In this document: positions 1-9,401 of the stretch, one piece after another
Position numbering within the stretch: position 1 is the first letter of the stretch
How the letters are laid out: the number at the start of each line of letters is the position of its first letter
Source of the DNA: CAZHHM01 sp964532225
GTDB lineage: Bacteria > Margulisbacteria > WOR-1 > JAKLHX01
Assembly (NCBI GenBank): GCA_964532225.1
Contig: CAZHHM010000002.1
Coordinates: 1 to 64,000 of the forward strand
DNA length: 64,000 nt
Reading direction: 5' to 3'
Notes under the pieces: model-generated
What the model was told of the DNA's origin: nothing
What the model saw: only the letters and a program-made list of their open reading frames with translations
Database searches by the model: none
Position numbers and translations under genes: made by a program

Positions 1-1
1 A

Positions 2-313
2 TTATATATCTAATTTCCGAAAAAAACAACTTCTGTTGTTCGTATGGCACGCGGGCCCTATCTGTTCCACTTTTATGAGAATGGCATCCTGGTCGCAGTC
101 ATACCAGAATTCCTTCACATGCTGGACATGACCTGAGGTCTCGCCCTTCATCCAGAACTTCTGTCTGCTCCTTGACCAGTACCACGCTTTCTTGTCATGA
201 AGTGTCTTTTCGATGGAATCCTTGTTCATGTAAGCGAGCATCAGGACCTCCCCTGTTTTCCAGTCCTGAACTATTGCGGGGACCAGACCGTCCTTGTCGA
301 ACTTGAAATCCAT
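2..313 (-). CDS. hisI: Phosphoribosyl-AMP cyclohydrolase
   Basis: HisI opens the adenine ring of phosphoribosyl-AMP, the third step of histidine synthesis, in the cytoplasm. The protein is 103 aa, the size of a stand-alone HisI without a HisE domain. It shows the metal-binding DCDQD run at residues 72-76 and the conserved GPACH (87-90) and SCFF (95-98) segments that supply the cysteine ligands. I start at the ATG at 313 because AAGGAGAG lies 6 nt upstream; a frame-open ATG eight codons earlier has no such site. It follows dnaE by 16 nt and probably shares its transcript. No other his gene is in the window, so this member of the pathway is detached from the rest. Confidence 0.95.
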   Translation of the reverse strand: MDFKFDKDGLVPAIVQDWKTGEVLMLAYMNKDSIEKTLHDKKAWYWSRSRQKFWMKGETSGHVQHVKEFWYDCDQDAILIKVEQIGPACHTNNRSCFFRKLDI

Positions 314-329
314 GGCGGACTCTCCTTTA

Positions 330-3300
330 TTATTCAAATTGTATCCAGGCGCTTCCCCTGCCCGTGACCTTTTCTATTTCGTCGATGAGGAGGGGACTGA
401 TAGTCGTATGATAGTTACCCGACGCTGATACTATTTTACCATCTATATGGATATAGGTAGGTTCTTCCCCGCGGTACATCGCAAGCAGGGTCTTCAGCCC
501 GGCAAGGTGCTCAGGGCCGATCTTAGTGCTGATCTCAATGTGCAGGGATCTTTTTGTCTTGACCCTGTCCAGTATCTCGACCTCTTCGCATATTATCTGG
601 GGCTCATCATTGCGCATATCCACTTTGCCGGAAATTATGAGGGGGATATCCTCATTGAGATATGTGGCGTATTTTTCATATGTCTTGGGGAACACGACCA
701 GCGGGATACTTCCGGTAAGGTCTTCAAGCACCGCGACCATCATAAGGTCTTTTTTCTTGGTGGTGATCTTCCTCGCGTTCTTCAGGACCCCTCCCACCGA
801 TATCTTACGGTCTGTCATCTTGTCGGTAATGTCGGCGACCTTGGTAGTGCCCTTTTTTTCAAGATGTTCGGCTATGTCCTGTAGCGGATGGCCCGAAACA
901 TACAGACCCAGCATTTCCTTTTCCATGCGAAGTATCTGTTCTCTTGAGAATTCGGGGACCTCTAGCGACTGAGCACCCTCAGGCTCGTCCAGACGGTCAA
1001 GCTCACCGAAAAGATTGGTCTGCATCCTTGATGAAGGGTTCTTGCCGGCCCTTGAAAGCACCTGCTCGAAGTTCTGAAGCAGAGACGCCCTGTTCGTGCC
1101 GAGAGAGTCGAACGCTCCTGCTTTGATAAGGCTTTCGATCACTTTTTTGTTCACGGCCCTCTGGTCTATGCGCCCGCAGAAGTCGGCAAAGGACTTGAAC
1201 GACCCTCCTTCTTTACGAGCGTTGAGCACTGCGTCTATTGCGCCGAAACCGACGTTCTTGATTGCTGCCAGACCGAACCTTATGGACTCGTTTATCACGG
1301 CAAAATCCTGTTCGCTCTCGTTGATATCCGGAGGAAGGACCTTAACCCCCATCTTTGAGCACTCCGAGATGTAGTTCGTTACCTTGTCGGAGTCGCCGAT
1401 TATCGATGTGAGCAGAGCGGCCATGAACTCTACCGGGTGATGGGCTTTGAGGTATGCCGTCTGGAATGAGATTATGGCATAGGCCGTACTGTGCGATTTG
1501 TTGAATCCGTACCCGGCGAACTTTTCGCAAAGGTCGAACAGGTCCTTGGCCTTTTTCTGGGAGAAACCCAGTTTCTGGGCGCCTTCCATGAACTTCTCTC
1601 TCTGTTTTGCCATCTCTCTGGGGTTCTTTTTTCCCATGGCATGCCTTAGCACGTCAGCTTGCCCCATGCTGAAACCCGCGATAGTGCTTGCGATCTGCAT
1701 GACCTGTTCCTGGTACAGGATCACGCCGTATGTCTCTTTGAGTATCGGTTCGAGCTCGGGAAGCTCATAGACCACCTTTGTCTGTCCGTGCTTTCTTCTG
1801 ATAAAATCATCGACCATCCCGCTCTCGAGAGGGCCGGGTCTGTAAAGCGCCAGCAGCGCAACGACCTCCTCGAACTTGTTAGGCTTAAGGTCCTTGATAA
1901 GCGTCCTCATCCCGTGGCTCTCCAGCTGGAAAACGCCTCCTGTGTTGCCGGCGCAAAGAAGTTCATACGTTTTGGGATCATCAAGAGGCAGGCCTTTCAT
2001 GTCCGGCCTTTTCCCTGTCTTTTTTTCGATAAGGTCGATAGCATGAGCTATCATGGTCAGGTTCCTAAGACCGAGAAAATCCATTTTAAGCAGGCCGATC
2101 TTCTCAAGGTCCTTCATGGAGTACTGAGTGACTATCTGGGTCTCGTTCATCACCGAGACCGGGACCAGCTCATTGAGCCTGTCCCTTGATATGACAACTC
2201 CCGCCGCGTGCACGCTGGCATTCCTTGAAAGTCCTTCTATCGTCAAGGCTGTATCTATAAGGTTCTTGATCTTGGCGTCAGAATCATAGATGGTCTTGAA
2301 CTCCTTTACGGTCTTCATCGCATTGTCAATGGAGGCATCAGGCCCTTGAGGCACCATTTTGGCTATCCTGTCCACCTCCGCCAGAGGGATCCTCTGCACT
2401 CTTCCGACATCGCGGATCGCGTTCCTGGCGCCCTCGGTACCGAAAGTAATTATCTGTGCGACATGGTCTGAGCCGTATTTTGATGTGACATAATCAATGA
2501 CCTCCTGCCTGCGCTGGAAGCAGAAATCCGTATCGATATCAGGCATGGTCACCCTCTCGGGGTTAAGGAACCTTTCGAATATCAGGTTGTACCTGAGCGG
2601 GTCCACATCGGTTATGCCTACGGAATAGGACACTATGCTGCCTGCAGCCGATCCCCTTCCGGGCCCGACCTCAATGCCTTTGTCCTTGGCATAGTTGATG
2701 AAATCAGCGACTATCAGGAAAAAAGGCGCATAGCCCATTTTTTCGATTATTGACAGCTCATACTTCAGACGGGACTCGATCTCTGGAGTCGTCTTCCCGT
2801 ACCTTCTGGATATTCCCTTTTCGGCCAGCTCTTTAAGGTATGAGAACGCGGTATAACCGGAAGGTACCGGAAAATTGGGGAACTGGATCTTTCCTGACGG
2901 CATCTCGAACAGACATTTCTCCCTGATCTCCCGCGTGTTCAGAAGCGCCTCAGGAAGTCCCGGGAAAGCAGCTTCCATCTCTTCGGCCGTCTTGATGTAA
3001 TACTGGTCGCTTGTGAACTTCATCCTGTCCTCTTCATCGAGGAATCGGCCGGTACCAATGCACATCAGCGTGTCCTGCGCCGCGGCATCGCCCTTGTCGG
3101 TGTAATGGCTGTCGTTGGTGGCAACATACTTAACGCCGGTCCGTTTTGACAGCTCAAGCAGCCTGCGAAGCACGGTCATCTGCTCAGGAAGGCCGTTGTT
3201 CATCAGTTCAAGGTAGAAGTCATCCCCGAAAATATCGATATATTCCTGGAGGGCAGGCATTATCTTGTCATCCTGTCCTTCAAGGATATAGCTAGGGATC

Positions 3301-3734
3301 TCCCCTGCCAGGCATCCGGAAAGAGCCACCAGACCTTTGCCGTACTTGCGAAGAAGTTCCTTGTCGAGCCTGGGCTTCTGGTAGAACCCTTCGGTATTGG
3401 CAAGGCTTATGAGCTTAACAAGATTGTGATATCCTGTCTCATCCTTGGCAAGCAGTGTCAAATGGTAGGGGGAACGGTCCTGTCTGGTATTCTTGTCATG
3501 TCTGGTCCTTGGAGCGAGGTACGATTCACAGCCGATTATGGGATGGATGCCGGCCGCCTTGGCCTCGAAATTGAACTTGATCGCAGCATACATATTGCCG
3601 TGGTCAGTGACCGCAACGGCATCCATCCCGCAGTCAGAAGCCTTTTTAACTATGTCCTTTACACGGCTGGCGCCGTCCAGCAGACTGAACTCGCTGTGCA
3701 CGTGCAGGTGGACAAAGTCCTTAGGCCTGACCAT
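330..3734 (-). CDS. dnaE: DNA polymerase III alpha subunit
   Basis: Replicative polymerase catalytic subunit, 1134 aa, the usual DnaE length. An N-terminal PHP domain opens with HLHVHSEFSLLDGA (about residues 9-22) and keeps TDHGNM. The polymerase core has the GPGRGSAAGS motif and PDIDTDF near residue 400, with two catalytic aspartates, and GYGFNKSHS further on. A helix-hairpin-helix and an OB-fold (VGGVLKNARK region) follow near the C-terminus. There is no intein and no proofreading exonuclease insertion, so this is DnaE rather than PolC. Its ATG shares one base with the stop codon of the upstream zinc-ribbon gene (TAATG), which implies translational coupling. Confidence 0.98.
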   Translation of the reverse strand: MVRPKDFVHLHVHSEFSLLDGASRVKDIVKKASDCGMDAVAVTDHGNMYAAIKFNFEAKAAGIHPIIGCESYLAPRTRHDKNTRQDRSPYHLTLLAKDETGYHNLVKLISLANTEGFYQKPRLDKELLRKYGKGLVALSGCLAGEIPSYILEGQDDKIMPALQEYIDIFGDDFYLELMNNGLPEQMTVLRRLLELSKRTGVKYVATNDSHYTDKGDAAAQDTLMCIGTGRFLDEEDRMKFTSDQYYIKTAEEMEAAFPGLPEALLNTREIREKCLFEMPSGKIQFPNFPVPSGYTAFSYLKELAEKGISRRYGKTTPEIESRLKYELSIIEKMGYAPFFLIVADFINYAKDKGIEVGPGRGSAAGSIVSYSVGITDVDPLRYNLIFERFLNPERVTMPDIDTDFCFQRRQEVIDYVTSKYGSDHVAQIITFGTEGARNAIRDVGRVQRIPLAEVDRIAKMVPQGPDASIDNAMKTVKEFKTIYDSDAKIKNLIDTALTIEGLSRNASVHAAGVVISRDRLNELVPVSVMNETQIVTQYSMKDLEKIGLLKMDFLGLRNLTMIAHAIDLIEKKTGKRPDMKGLPLDDPKTYELLCAGNTGGVFQLESHGMRTLIKDLKPNKFEEVVALLALYRPGPLESGMVDDFIRRKHGQTKVVYELPELEPILKETYGVILYQEQVMQIASTIAGFSMGQADVLRHAMGKKNPREMAKQREKFMEGAQKLGFSQKKAKDLFDLCEKFAGYGFNKSHSTAYAIISFQTAYLKAHHPVEFMAALLTSIIGDSDKVTNYISECSKMGVKVLPPDINESEQDFAVINESIRFGLAAIKNVGFGAIDAVLNARKEGGSFKSFADFCGRIDQRAVNKKVIESLIKAGAFDSLGTNRASLLQNFEQVLSRAGKNPSSRMQTNLFGELDRLDEPEGAQSLEVPEFSREQILRMEKEMLGLYVSGHPLQDIAEHLEKKGTTKVADITDKMTDRKISVGGVLKNARKITTKKKDLMMVAVLEDLTGSIPLVVFPKTYEKYATYLNEDIPLIISGKVDMRNDEPQIICEEVEILDRVKTKRSLHIEISTKIGPEHLAGLKTLLAMYRGEEPTYIHIDGKIVSASGNYHTTISPLLIDEIEKVTGRGSAWIQFE

Positions 3735-3877
3735 TATTTAGCGGCCCCGATCTTGAACATCTTTGTACCGCATGTTCCGCAAACTCCGGTCACTGCCGGT
3801 TTGCCGTTCTTCAGCTTGACTTCTTTCGAATCCTTCATCTCTCTTTTGCTCTTGCACTTCACGCAATAGGCCTCCAT
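3734..3877 (-). CDS. Small zinc-ribbon protein (DUF5679-like), 47 aa
   Basis: A 47-residue protein with two CxxC pairs, YCVKCK at residues 4-9 and VCGTCG at 32-37, spaced as in a single zinc ribbon of the DUF5679 type related to topoisomerase zinc fingers. A near-perfect GGAGGTGATTTTG ribosome site precedes the ATG, which is strong evidence that it is translated. The gene sits 23 nt after carB and overlaps the dnaE start by one base, so it is part of a carB-dnaE-hisI transcript. Its partner is unknown; nucleic acid binding is an inference from the fold. It is easily missed by annotation with a 60-aa cutoff. Confidence 0.85.
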   Translation of the reverse strand: MEAYCVKCKSKREMKDSKEVKLKNGKPAVTGVCGTCGTKMFKIGAAK

Positions 3878-3900
3878 CAAAATCACCTCCCTGCTTTTGG

Positions 3901-6900
3901 TTATTTCTTCCTGAAATATTCCTGTATCGGCACAACGGTGAACTGTTTTTTCTTTAGAGATTCCACCGCGCTCGCGATAGCGTTCGCGCCCGAAAGGGTG
4001 GTTACCACAAGTATCTTCCTGAGAAGGGCCTCTCTCCTGATGTGGTATTCATCCTCCCTTGATCCTTTTCCGAGAGGAGTGTTTATTACAAGGTCTATCT
4101 CGCCGGATTTTATCTTGTCGACGATATTCGGCCGTGTTTCGGAGGCTTTCTTGACCTTAGTGACATGGACGCCGCCGCGGCCCAGAGCGTTTGCAGTACC
4201 TTCGGTCGCAACTATCTCAAACCCCATTGACGCGAATTTTTGCGCGACCGGGACGATGTTCTTCTTGTCCTTGTTCCTTACGGATATGAAAACGGTCCCG
4301 TTCGAGGGGATCCTTTCCCAGGCGCCCATCTGGGCTTTGGCATAGGACTCGCCGAAATCATACGAGATGCCCATCACCTCTCCGGTGGATTTCATCTCAG
4401 GGCCAAGGACAAGGTCCTGCTGTGAGAACTTGATGAACGGCAGTACGACCTCTTTTACGGAAATGTGTTTTGGAACGGACTCCTTGAGGCCCAGCTGCGA
4501 GATGGTCCTTCCGGCCATTACTTTGGCGGCCATTTTGGCCCATGGGGTGCCTGTGGCCTTGCTTACGAACGGTATGGTCCTGGAAGCCCTTGGGTTCACT
4601 TCAAGCACATAGACAATATCGTTCTTTATAGCGTACTGAACGTTCATAAGGCCTATGACCTTAAGTTTCTTGGCCATCATGACAGTGTATTCTTTGATCT
4701 TTTCTATCAGCTCCGGTTTGATCGAATACGGAGGGAGAACGCAGGCGCTGTCACCGCTGTGTATGCCTGCCTCCTCGATATGCTCCATTATCCCCGCGAT
4801 GAGCACATCTTTGCCGTCAGCCAGACAATCGACGTCGATCTCGACCGCATCTTCAAGGAACTGGTCGATGAGCACGGGATGGTCGGGAGATACGTCAGTT
4901 GCATTCGCCATATAGTTCCGCAGAGCTTCGTCATCATATACAATTTCCATGGCCCGCCCGCCAAGCACGTAAGAAGGCCTTACGAGAACAGGGTATCCGA
5001 TGGTCTGTGCGACCGCTTTTGCCTCTTCATAAGACATGGCCGTCCCGTTCTTTGGCCTGGGGATATCAAGCACCGAGAGCATCTTTTCAAAGCGTTTCCT
5101 GTCCTCGGCGATATCGATGGAATCGGAGGATGTCCCCATGAGCTTTACCCCTGCCTTTTCTAGAGGCACGGAAAGCTTGAGAGGCGTTTGTCCACCGAAC
5201 TGGACGATGACCCCCAGGGGTTTTTCTTTTTCGACGATGTTCATGATGTCCTCGAACGTCATAGGCTCGAAATAGAGCCTGTCAGACGTGTCGTAATCCG
5301 TCGATACAGTCTCGGGGTTGCAGTTGACCATGATGGTCTCAAAGCCCTCTTCTTTGAGAGCGAAGGAAGCATGAACGCAGCAGTAATCGAACTCGATCCC
5401 CTGTCCTATCCTGTTCGGGCCTCCGCCCAGTATCATGATCTTTCGCCTGCTGCACGGAAGGACCTCGTCCTCTTTTTCGTAAGTTGAATAGTAATACGGC
5501 GTATGCGCTTCGAACTCGGCCGCGCAGGTATCCACCGTTTTGTATACGGGTTCTATCCCCGCCGCCTTCCTTGCGGCCCTGATATCCAGCTCGCTCAGGC
5601 CCGTGAACTGGGCCAGCTGCTTGTCGGAGAACCCGTTCTTCTTGGCAGCGGCCATCACTTCTTTTGAAAGAGGCTTGCCAGGGGTCACCGAGTCCTTTAT
5701 CATCTTTTCGCTCTCGACTAACTGGCGGATATTGTCCAGGAACCAGCGGTCTATGCCGCTGAGAGAATAGATCTCGTCTATCCCCATACCCAGCCCGATA
5801 GCTTTCTTCACATAGAAAAGCCGGTCCAGATTCGGGACCATTATCTTTTCGCGTATCTTCTGCATGTCAGGGGCTGCAGGAGGCCTTACCTGAGCAAATA
5901 CCGAGAGCTGAGTGTTGGACCCGTCAGCCTTGACCCTGAACTCCTTCGGGTCCTCAAGCCCGCTGACCGAGATCTCAAGCGACCTCATCGCTTTTTGCAG
6001 CGATTCTTTGAACGTCCTACCGATAGCCATCGCCTCACCGACAGATTTCATCTGCGTATTGAGGGTCTGGTCTGCTCCGCTGAACTTCTCAAAAGCGAAC
6101 CTTGGTATCTTTGTGACGACATAATCAATGGTCGGCTCAAAAGAAGCAGGGGTCTTCTTGGTAATATCGTTAGGTATCTCGTCCAGAGTGTACCCTACGG
6201 CCAGCTTTGCCGCTATCTTCGCGATCGGGAATCCCGTTGCTTTTGAAGCAAGAGCCGAGCTGCGCGACACCCTAGGGTTCATCTCGATGATCACTACACG
6301 CCCGTTGTCGGGGTTCACCGCGAACTGGATGTTGGAGCCTCCCGTATCAACGCCGATCTCACGGATCACCCGTATGGAATAATCCCTGAGCCGCTGGTAT
6401 TCCTTGTCGGTAAGCGTTTGAGCCGGCGCCACGGTGATGCTGTCGCCCGTGTGTATGCCCATGGGGTCGATGTTCTCTATCGAGCAGATGATGACTACAT
6501 TGTCCTTGAGGTCCCGCATCACCTCAAGCTCGAACTCTTTCCATCCGATGACGGACTCTTCGAGAAGCACTTGACCGATCTGGCTCATGGCGATGCCGTG
6601 GCCCACCTTTTCTTTGAGCTCGTCCATGTTGTATGCTATGCCGCCGCCGGACCCGCCCAGAGTGAAGGCCGGCCTTAGTATCGCGGGAAATCCTATCTCC
6701 TTCACGGCAGCGACAGCCTCATCTACGGAATAGACATTGATGCTCCTTGGCAGGTCGAGCCCGATCTTTTGCATCGCGTCCTTGAAAAGCTGCCTGTCCT
6801 CGGCCTTTTTGATGGAATCAAGGTTGGCGCCTATCAGCTCTACCTTGTATTTTTCAAAAACGCCCATTTCGCCCAGCGCGACTGTCGTATTGAGAGCGGT

Positions 6901-7179
6901 CTGGCCTCCTATGGTCGGAAGCAGGGCGTCCGGTCTTTCCAGCTTGATGATCTTCTCGACGACCTCTGGAGTGATCGGCTCTATGTATGTCCTGTCGGCG
7001 AACTCCGGATCGGTCATGATGGTGGCGGGATTGCTGTTAACGAGGACTATCTCGTACCCTTCCTCTTTTAGCGCTTTGCATGCTTGAGTTCCCGAATAAT
7101 CGAATTCGCAGGCCTGTCCGATGACTATGGGTCCCGAACCGATGAGGAGGATTTTCTTGATATCAGTCCTTTTTGGCAT
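3901..7179 (-). CDS. carB: Carbamoyl-phosphate synthase large subunit
   Basis: CarB makes carbamoyl phosphate for pyrimidine and arginine synthesis from bicarbonate, ATP and ammonia delivered by CarA. At 1092 aa it has the complete duplicated plan: two ATP-grasp halves each led by a pre-ATP-grasp motif (LLIGSGPIVIGQACEFDY near the N-terminus, MILGGGPNRIGQGIEFDY in the middle) and a C-terminal MGS-like allosteric domain (the ATEGTANALG segment). carA is not in the window. The start codon is 8 nt from a TGATATAAT box with no ribosome site, so the mRNA is probably leaderless. Confidence 0.98.
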   Translation of the reverse strand: MPKRTDIKKILLIGSGPIVIGQACEFDYSGTQACKALKEEGYEIVLVNSNPATIMTDPEFADRTYIEPITPEVVEKIIKLERPDALLPTIGGQTALNTTVALGEMGVFEKYKVELIGANLDSIKKAEDRQLFKDAMQKIGLDLPRSINVYSVDEAVAAVKEIGFPAILRPAFTLGGSGGGIAYNMDELKEKVGHGIAMSQIGQVLLEESVIGWKEFELEVMRDLKDNVVIICSIENIDPMGIHTGDSITVAPAQTLTDKEYQRLRDYSIRVIREIGVDTGGSNIQFAVNPDNGRVVIIEMNPRVSRSSALASKATGFPIAKIAAKLAVGYTLDEIPNDITKKTPASFEPTIDYVVTKIPRFAFEKFSGADQTLNTQMKSVGEAMAIGRTFKESLQKAMRSLEISVSGLEDPKEFRVKADGSNTQLSVFAQVRPPAAPDMQKIREKIMVPNLDRLFYVKKAIGLGMGIDEIYSLSGIDRWFLDNIRQLVESEKMIKDSVTPGKPLSKEVMAAAKKNGFSDKQLAQFTGLSELDIRAARKAAGIEPVYKTVDTCAAEFEAHTPYYYSTYEKEDEVLPCSRRKIMILGGGPNRIGQGIEFDYCCVHASFALKEEGFETIMVNCNPETVSTDYDTSDRLYFEPMTFEDIMNIVEKEKPLGVIVQFGGQTPLKLSVPLEKAGVKLMGTSSDSIDIAEDRKRFEKMLSVLDIPRPKNGTAMSYEEAKAVAQTIGYPVLVRPSYVLGGRAMEIVYDDEALRNYMANATDVSPDHPVLIDQFLEDAVEIDVDCLADGKDVLIAGIMEHIEEAGIHSGDSACVLPPYSIKPELIEKIKEYTVMMAKKLKVIGLMNVQYAIKNDIVYVLEVNPRASRTIPFVSKATGTPWAKMAAKVMAGRTISQLGLKESVPKHISVKEVVLPFIKFSQQDLVLGPEMKSTGEVMGISYDFGESYAKAQMGAWERIPSNGTVFISVRNKDKKNIVPVAQKFASMGFEIVATEGTANALGRGGVHVTKVKKASETRPNIVDKIKSGEIDLVINTPLGKGSREDEYHIRREALLRKILVVTTLSGANAIASAVESLKKKQFTVVPIQEYFRKK

Positions 7180-7187
7180 TAATTTTG

Positions 7188-7193
7188 ATTATA
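7188..7193 (-). promoter_or_regulatory. Extended -10 promoter of carB
   Basis: TG-A-TATAAT on the minus strand, 8 nt before the carB ATG. No TTGACA-like box at 17 nt. The expected start of transcription falls at or next to the start codon, so this predicts a leaderless mRNA. Confidence 0.7.
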
Positions 7194-7239
7194 TCACGGC
7201 GGAAGCACGGCTATGCTCGACAAAGGAGGTTGCCCATTG

Positions 7240-7245
7240 TATAAT
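7240..7245 (+). promoter_or_regulatory. -10 box upstream of the 467-aa protein gene
   Basis: TATAAT 14 nt before the ATG at 7260, divergent from the carB promoter. GGAG at 7248-7251 could serve as a ribosome site on a very short leader. Confidence 0.6.
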
Positions 7246-7259
7246 TCGGAGAATAAAAA

Positions 7260-8663
7260 ATGGCAATAGAAGGTTTACCCGGTTCATCCCAAAAAGAGGC
7301 TTTCGGCGGCGCCGGAGGCATACTGAGCACAGGTTTTGACAAGAAGATAGCAAAAGAGACAGATACTGACATCGTCCTCTCCCCGAAAGCACAGTTCCAG
7401 AACAAGCTTTTTGAGCTCTTCGCCCCCGAGATAGCGGCAGAGGTCAACGTAAAGAAGGAAAAGACAGAGGACGAAAAAGAACTGCTCTATCATGAACAGC
7501 TTTTAAAGATAGTGACGGACAAGGCCAATTCCCTCATTAAGAAGAAAGAAGAAAAGAAAAGGGATAAAAAAGAGGAAGGAACCTCCGGGGAGGAAGCAAG
7601 GACAAGGCTCGGAAGATCCATACTCCTTCCTACCGAGGTCTACACGAGCGCGACCGAACGCATAAGAAAGATCGAAGAGACACTTCTCAAGGATTATATT
7701 GCCCTTTCGACCAGGATAATGACCTCCCCTTCTGGCGATACCTCTGGCGCAGTTGTCCGGCTGGGACAGATAAAGGATGAGCTCAGGGAAAAGGGCCTGC
7801 TTGAACCTGACTTCCTGTACCTTGATTTCAAGACCCAGGAGCTTTTGAAGTTAAGTTCTCTTGATCTTATCAGGGACAAGTTCTACAAGTCGAACTCGCT
7901 CGAGATGATCGAGTGGCTGATAAACGCAAAGAGCGGAAGATCGATAATTGATTTTCTTAACGCTCTCGAAAGCGATGCCCTTTCACTAAGCGAGAGAGCG
8001 GACATACTGCGAAAGATCGAGCTCTCCGAGTTCCTGAACCTGGCCTCCGCGCTCAAGGTAGACCTTGCAGGATGGCTCACCGGACTTGATTCTTCGAGCA
8101 TAAAGGTCACTCCCGACAGGAATGACATCTTCTTCCATGTTTTCGATCAGCCCCATGTCGAGGAGATATCGAAAAAAGTGAACGCTTACAGGTCGGCATA
8201 CTCGGAATACCTGCTCGAGGACAACCTTTGGAAGAAGTTCGGGATGTACTTTGATATGCGCAGGAGCGAGAGGGCGCTTTACGGCTTCGGCGTGGACAGG
8301 ACGGCGATCAGAGAGATCAAAGCGCAATCCCGGAAGATCTCCTGGATAAGGACGATAACCAGGCTCAAAGAACTTCACCTTAACAGGATACTGACCACCT
8401 CATCGAACGAATTCGACATAGACTCTGTCCAGATAGCAAGGTTCACGCTTAAAGCAAAAAGGCTCGGGTACGACATACCTAAAGAAGGCGTCAGATGGAT
8501 AGAGACAAGGCTTGAAACTCTGGCCCTTGAAAGCGCCGAGTACAAGCTTGAGCTCTTGAAGTCGCTTCAGACCATAGCTCCGGACCCTAAAAGGAACAGG
8601 GATATTTCGCGTCTGGCATCTATCATAGTCTCTCTCAGGAAAAAAGTACGGAAGACCTTATAA
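7260..8663 (+). CDS. Unrecognised 467-aa mostly helical protein
   Basis: I do not recognise this protein. It has no signal peptide or membrane segment. Residues about 65-110 are very rich in Lys and Glu (including KKKEEKKRDKKEE) and should form a charged helix or coiled coil. The rest is predicted helical with repeated Leu/Arg patterns and no evident catalytic motif. It is monocistronic, divergent from carB, and its stop codon overlaps the end of queE by 6 nt in convergent orientation. GGAG 8 nt before the ATG supports the start. Codon use matches the neighbours, so it looks native. A structural or scaffold role is only a guess. Confidence 0.8.
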   Translation: MAIEGLPGSSQKEAFGGAGGILSTGFDKKIAKETDTDIVLSPKAQFQNKLFELFAPEIAAEVNVKKEKTEDEKELLYHEQLLKIVTDKANSLIKKKEEKKRDKKEEGTSGEEARTRLGRSILLPTEVYTSATERIRKIEETLLKDYIALSTRIMTSPSGDTSGAVVRLGQIKDELREKGLLEPDFLYLDFKTQELLKLSSLDLIRDKFYKSNSLEMIEWLINAKSGRSIIDFLNALESDALSLSERADILRKIELSEFLNLASALKVDLAGWLTGLDSSSIKVTPDRNDIFFHVFDQPHVEEISKKVNAYRSAYSEYLLEDNLWKKFGMYFDMRRSERALYGFGVDRTAIREIKAQSRKISWIRTITRLKELHLNRILTTSSNEFDIDSVQIARFTLKAKRLGYDIPKEGVRWIETRLETLALESAEYKLELLKSLQTIAPDPKRNRDISRLASIIVSLRKKVRKTL

Positions 8664-9401
8664 AAGCCCCATGAGCTTGTTCGCCTGAGGTATGACATAA
8701 ACGTCCTCAAGATGCTTCCTGGCCACCGACTGGAAAGTAAGGCACTGCTCCGGAAGAGGGGCCGAGCGGAAATGCCTGCTTGCAGTGGCTGGCTGAAGGA
8801 CAAAAGGTATCCCCGGCTCTATGCCGGCGACAAGGCGGCACGCGTCATCGATCTCTTTGGCTGTGGTCTCCTTGGAAAAAACGGCCTTCACGAACACTTC
8901 CTTTGCCATCGCGATGCTCAGGAACTTAGAATGAGCGCTCGAATTGAACTCGCAGCCTGAGGCAGAGGCAAGCTTTAGGTCCATCGCGATGATGTCCACA
9001 AGGCCGATGATCTCTTCGAGCCTGTCGGAAAGGGTCCCGTTCGTCTCGAGAAAGATCTTGTGCTTGATCAAAGGCAGGAACTCCTTGAGAAAATCCGTTT
9101 GAAGGAGCGGTTCTCCGCCAGTAATACTGACGCTGTGGTAGTTCTGCCTTTTTTGCATCAGAGCACTTACAAGCTCCGCCGCTTTTGAAGGTTCTACCGG
9201 GTTCAATATCTTTTCGGTACTTTTCCCTGAGTGGTAGCTGAACGTTTTGTTGTCATCCGGACCTAGCCTTGCAGGCGTGTCACAGTATGGGCATTCAAGA
9301 TTACAGCCTGCCAAGCGGAAGAACACCTGTCTTCTGCCGATGTATATCCCCTCGCCCTGTATGCTGTCGAAGACCTCGTTGAGGTAGCCCTGGTGGCTCA
9401 T
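8658..9401 (-). CDS. queE: 7-carboxy-7-deazaguanine synthase, radical SAM
   Basis: QueE converts carboxytetrahydropterin to 7-carboxy-7-deazaguanine, a radical SAM step on the route to queuosine in tRNA. The 247-aa protein opens with EVFDSIQGEG, typical of QueE substrate binding, followed by the cluster motif CNLECPYC (CxxxCxxC) at about residues 33-40 and a SITGGEPLLQ SAM-binding segment near residue 95. Its ATG overlaps the rodZ stop codon (ATGA), so it is the last gene of the minus-strand chain. No other queuosine gene is present. Assignment within the radical SAM superfamily is firm. Confidence 0.92.
   Translation of the reverse strand: MSHQGYLNEVFDSIQGEGIYIGRRQVFFRLAGCNLECPYCDTPARLGPDDNKTFSYHSGKSTEKILNPVEPSKAAELVSALMQKRQNYHSVSITGGEPLLQTDFLKEFLPLIKHKIFLETNGTLSDRLEEIIGLVDIIAMDLKLASASGCEFNSSAHSKFLSIAMAKEVFVKAVFSKETTAKEIDDACRLVAGIEPGIPFVLQPATASRHFRSAPLPEQCLTFQSVARKHLEDVYVIPQANKLMGLL

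Noticed and set aside
330..3734. Intein or split dnaE
   Set aside because: The frame is continuous at the normal DnaE length with all motifs in place.
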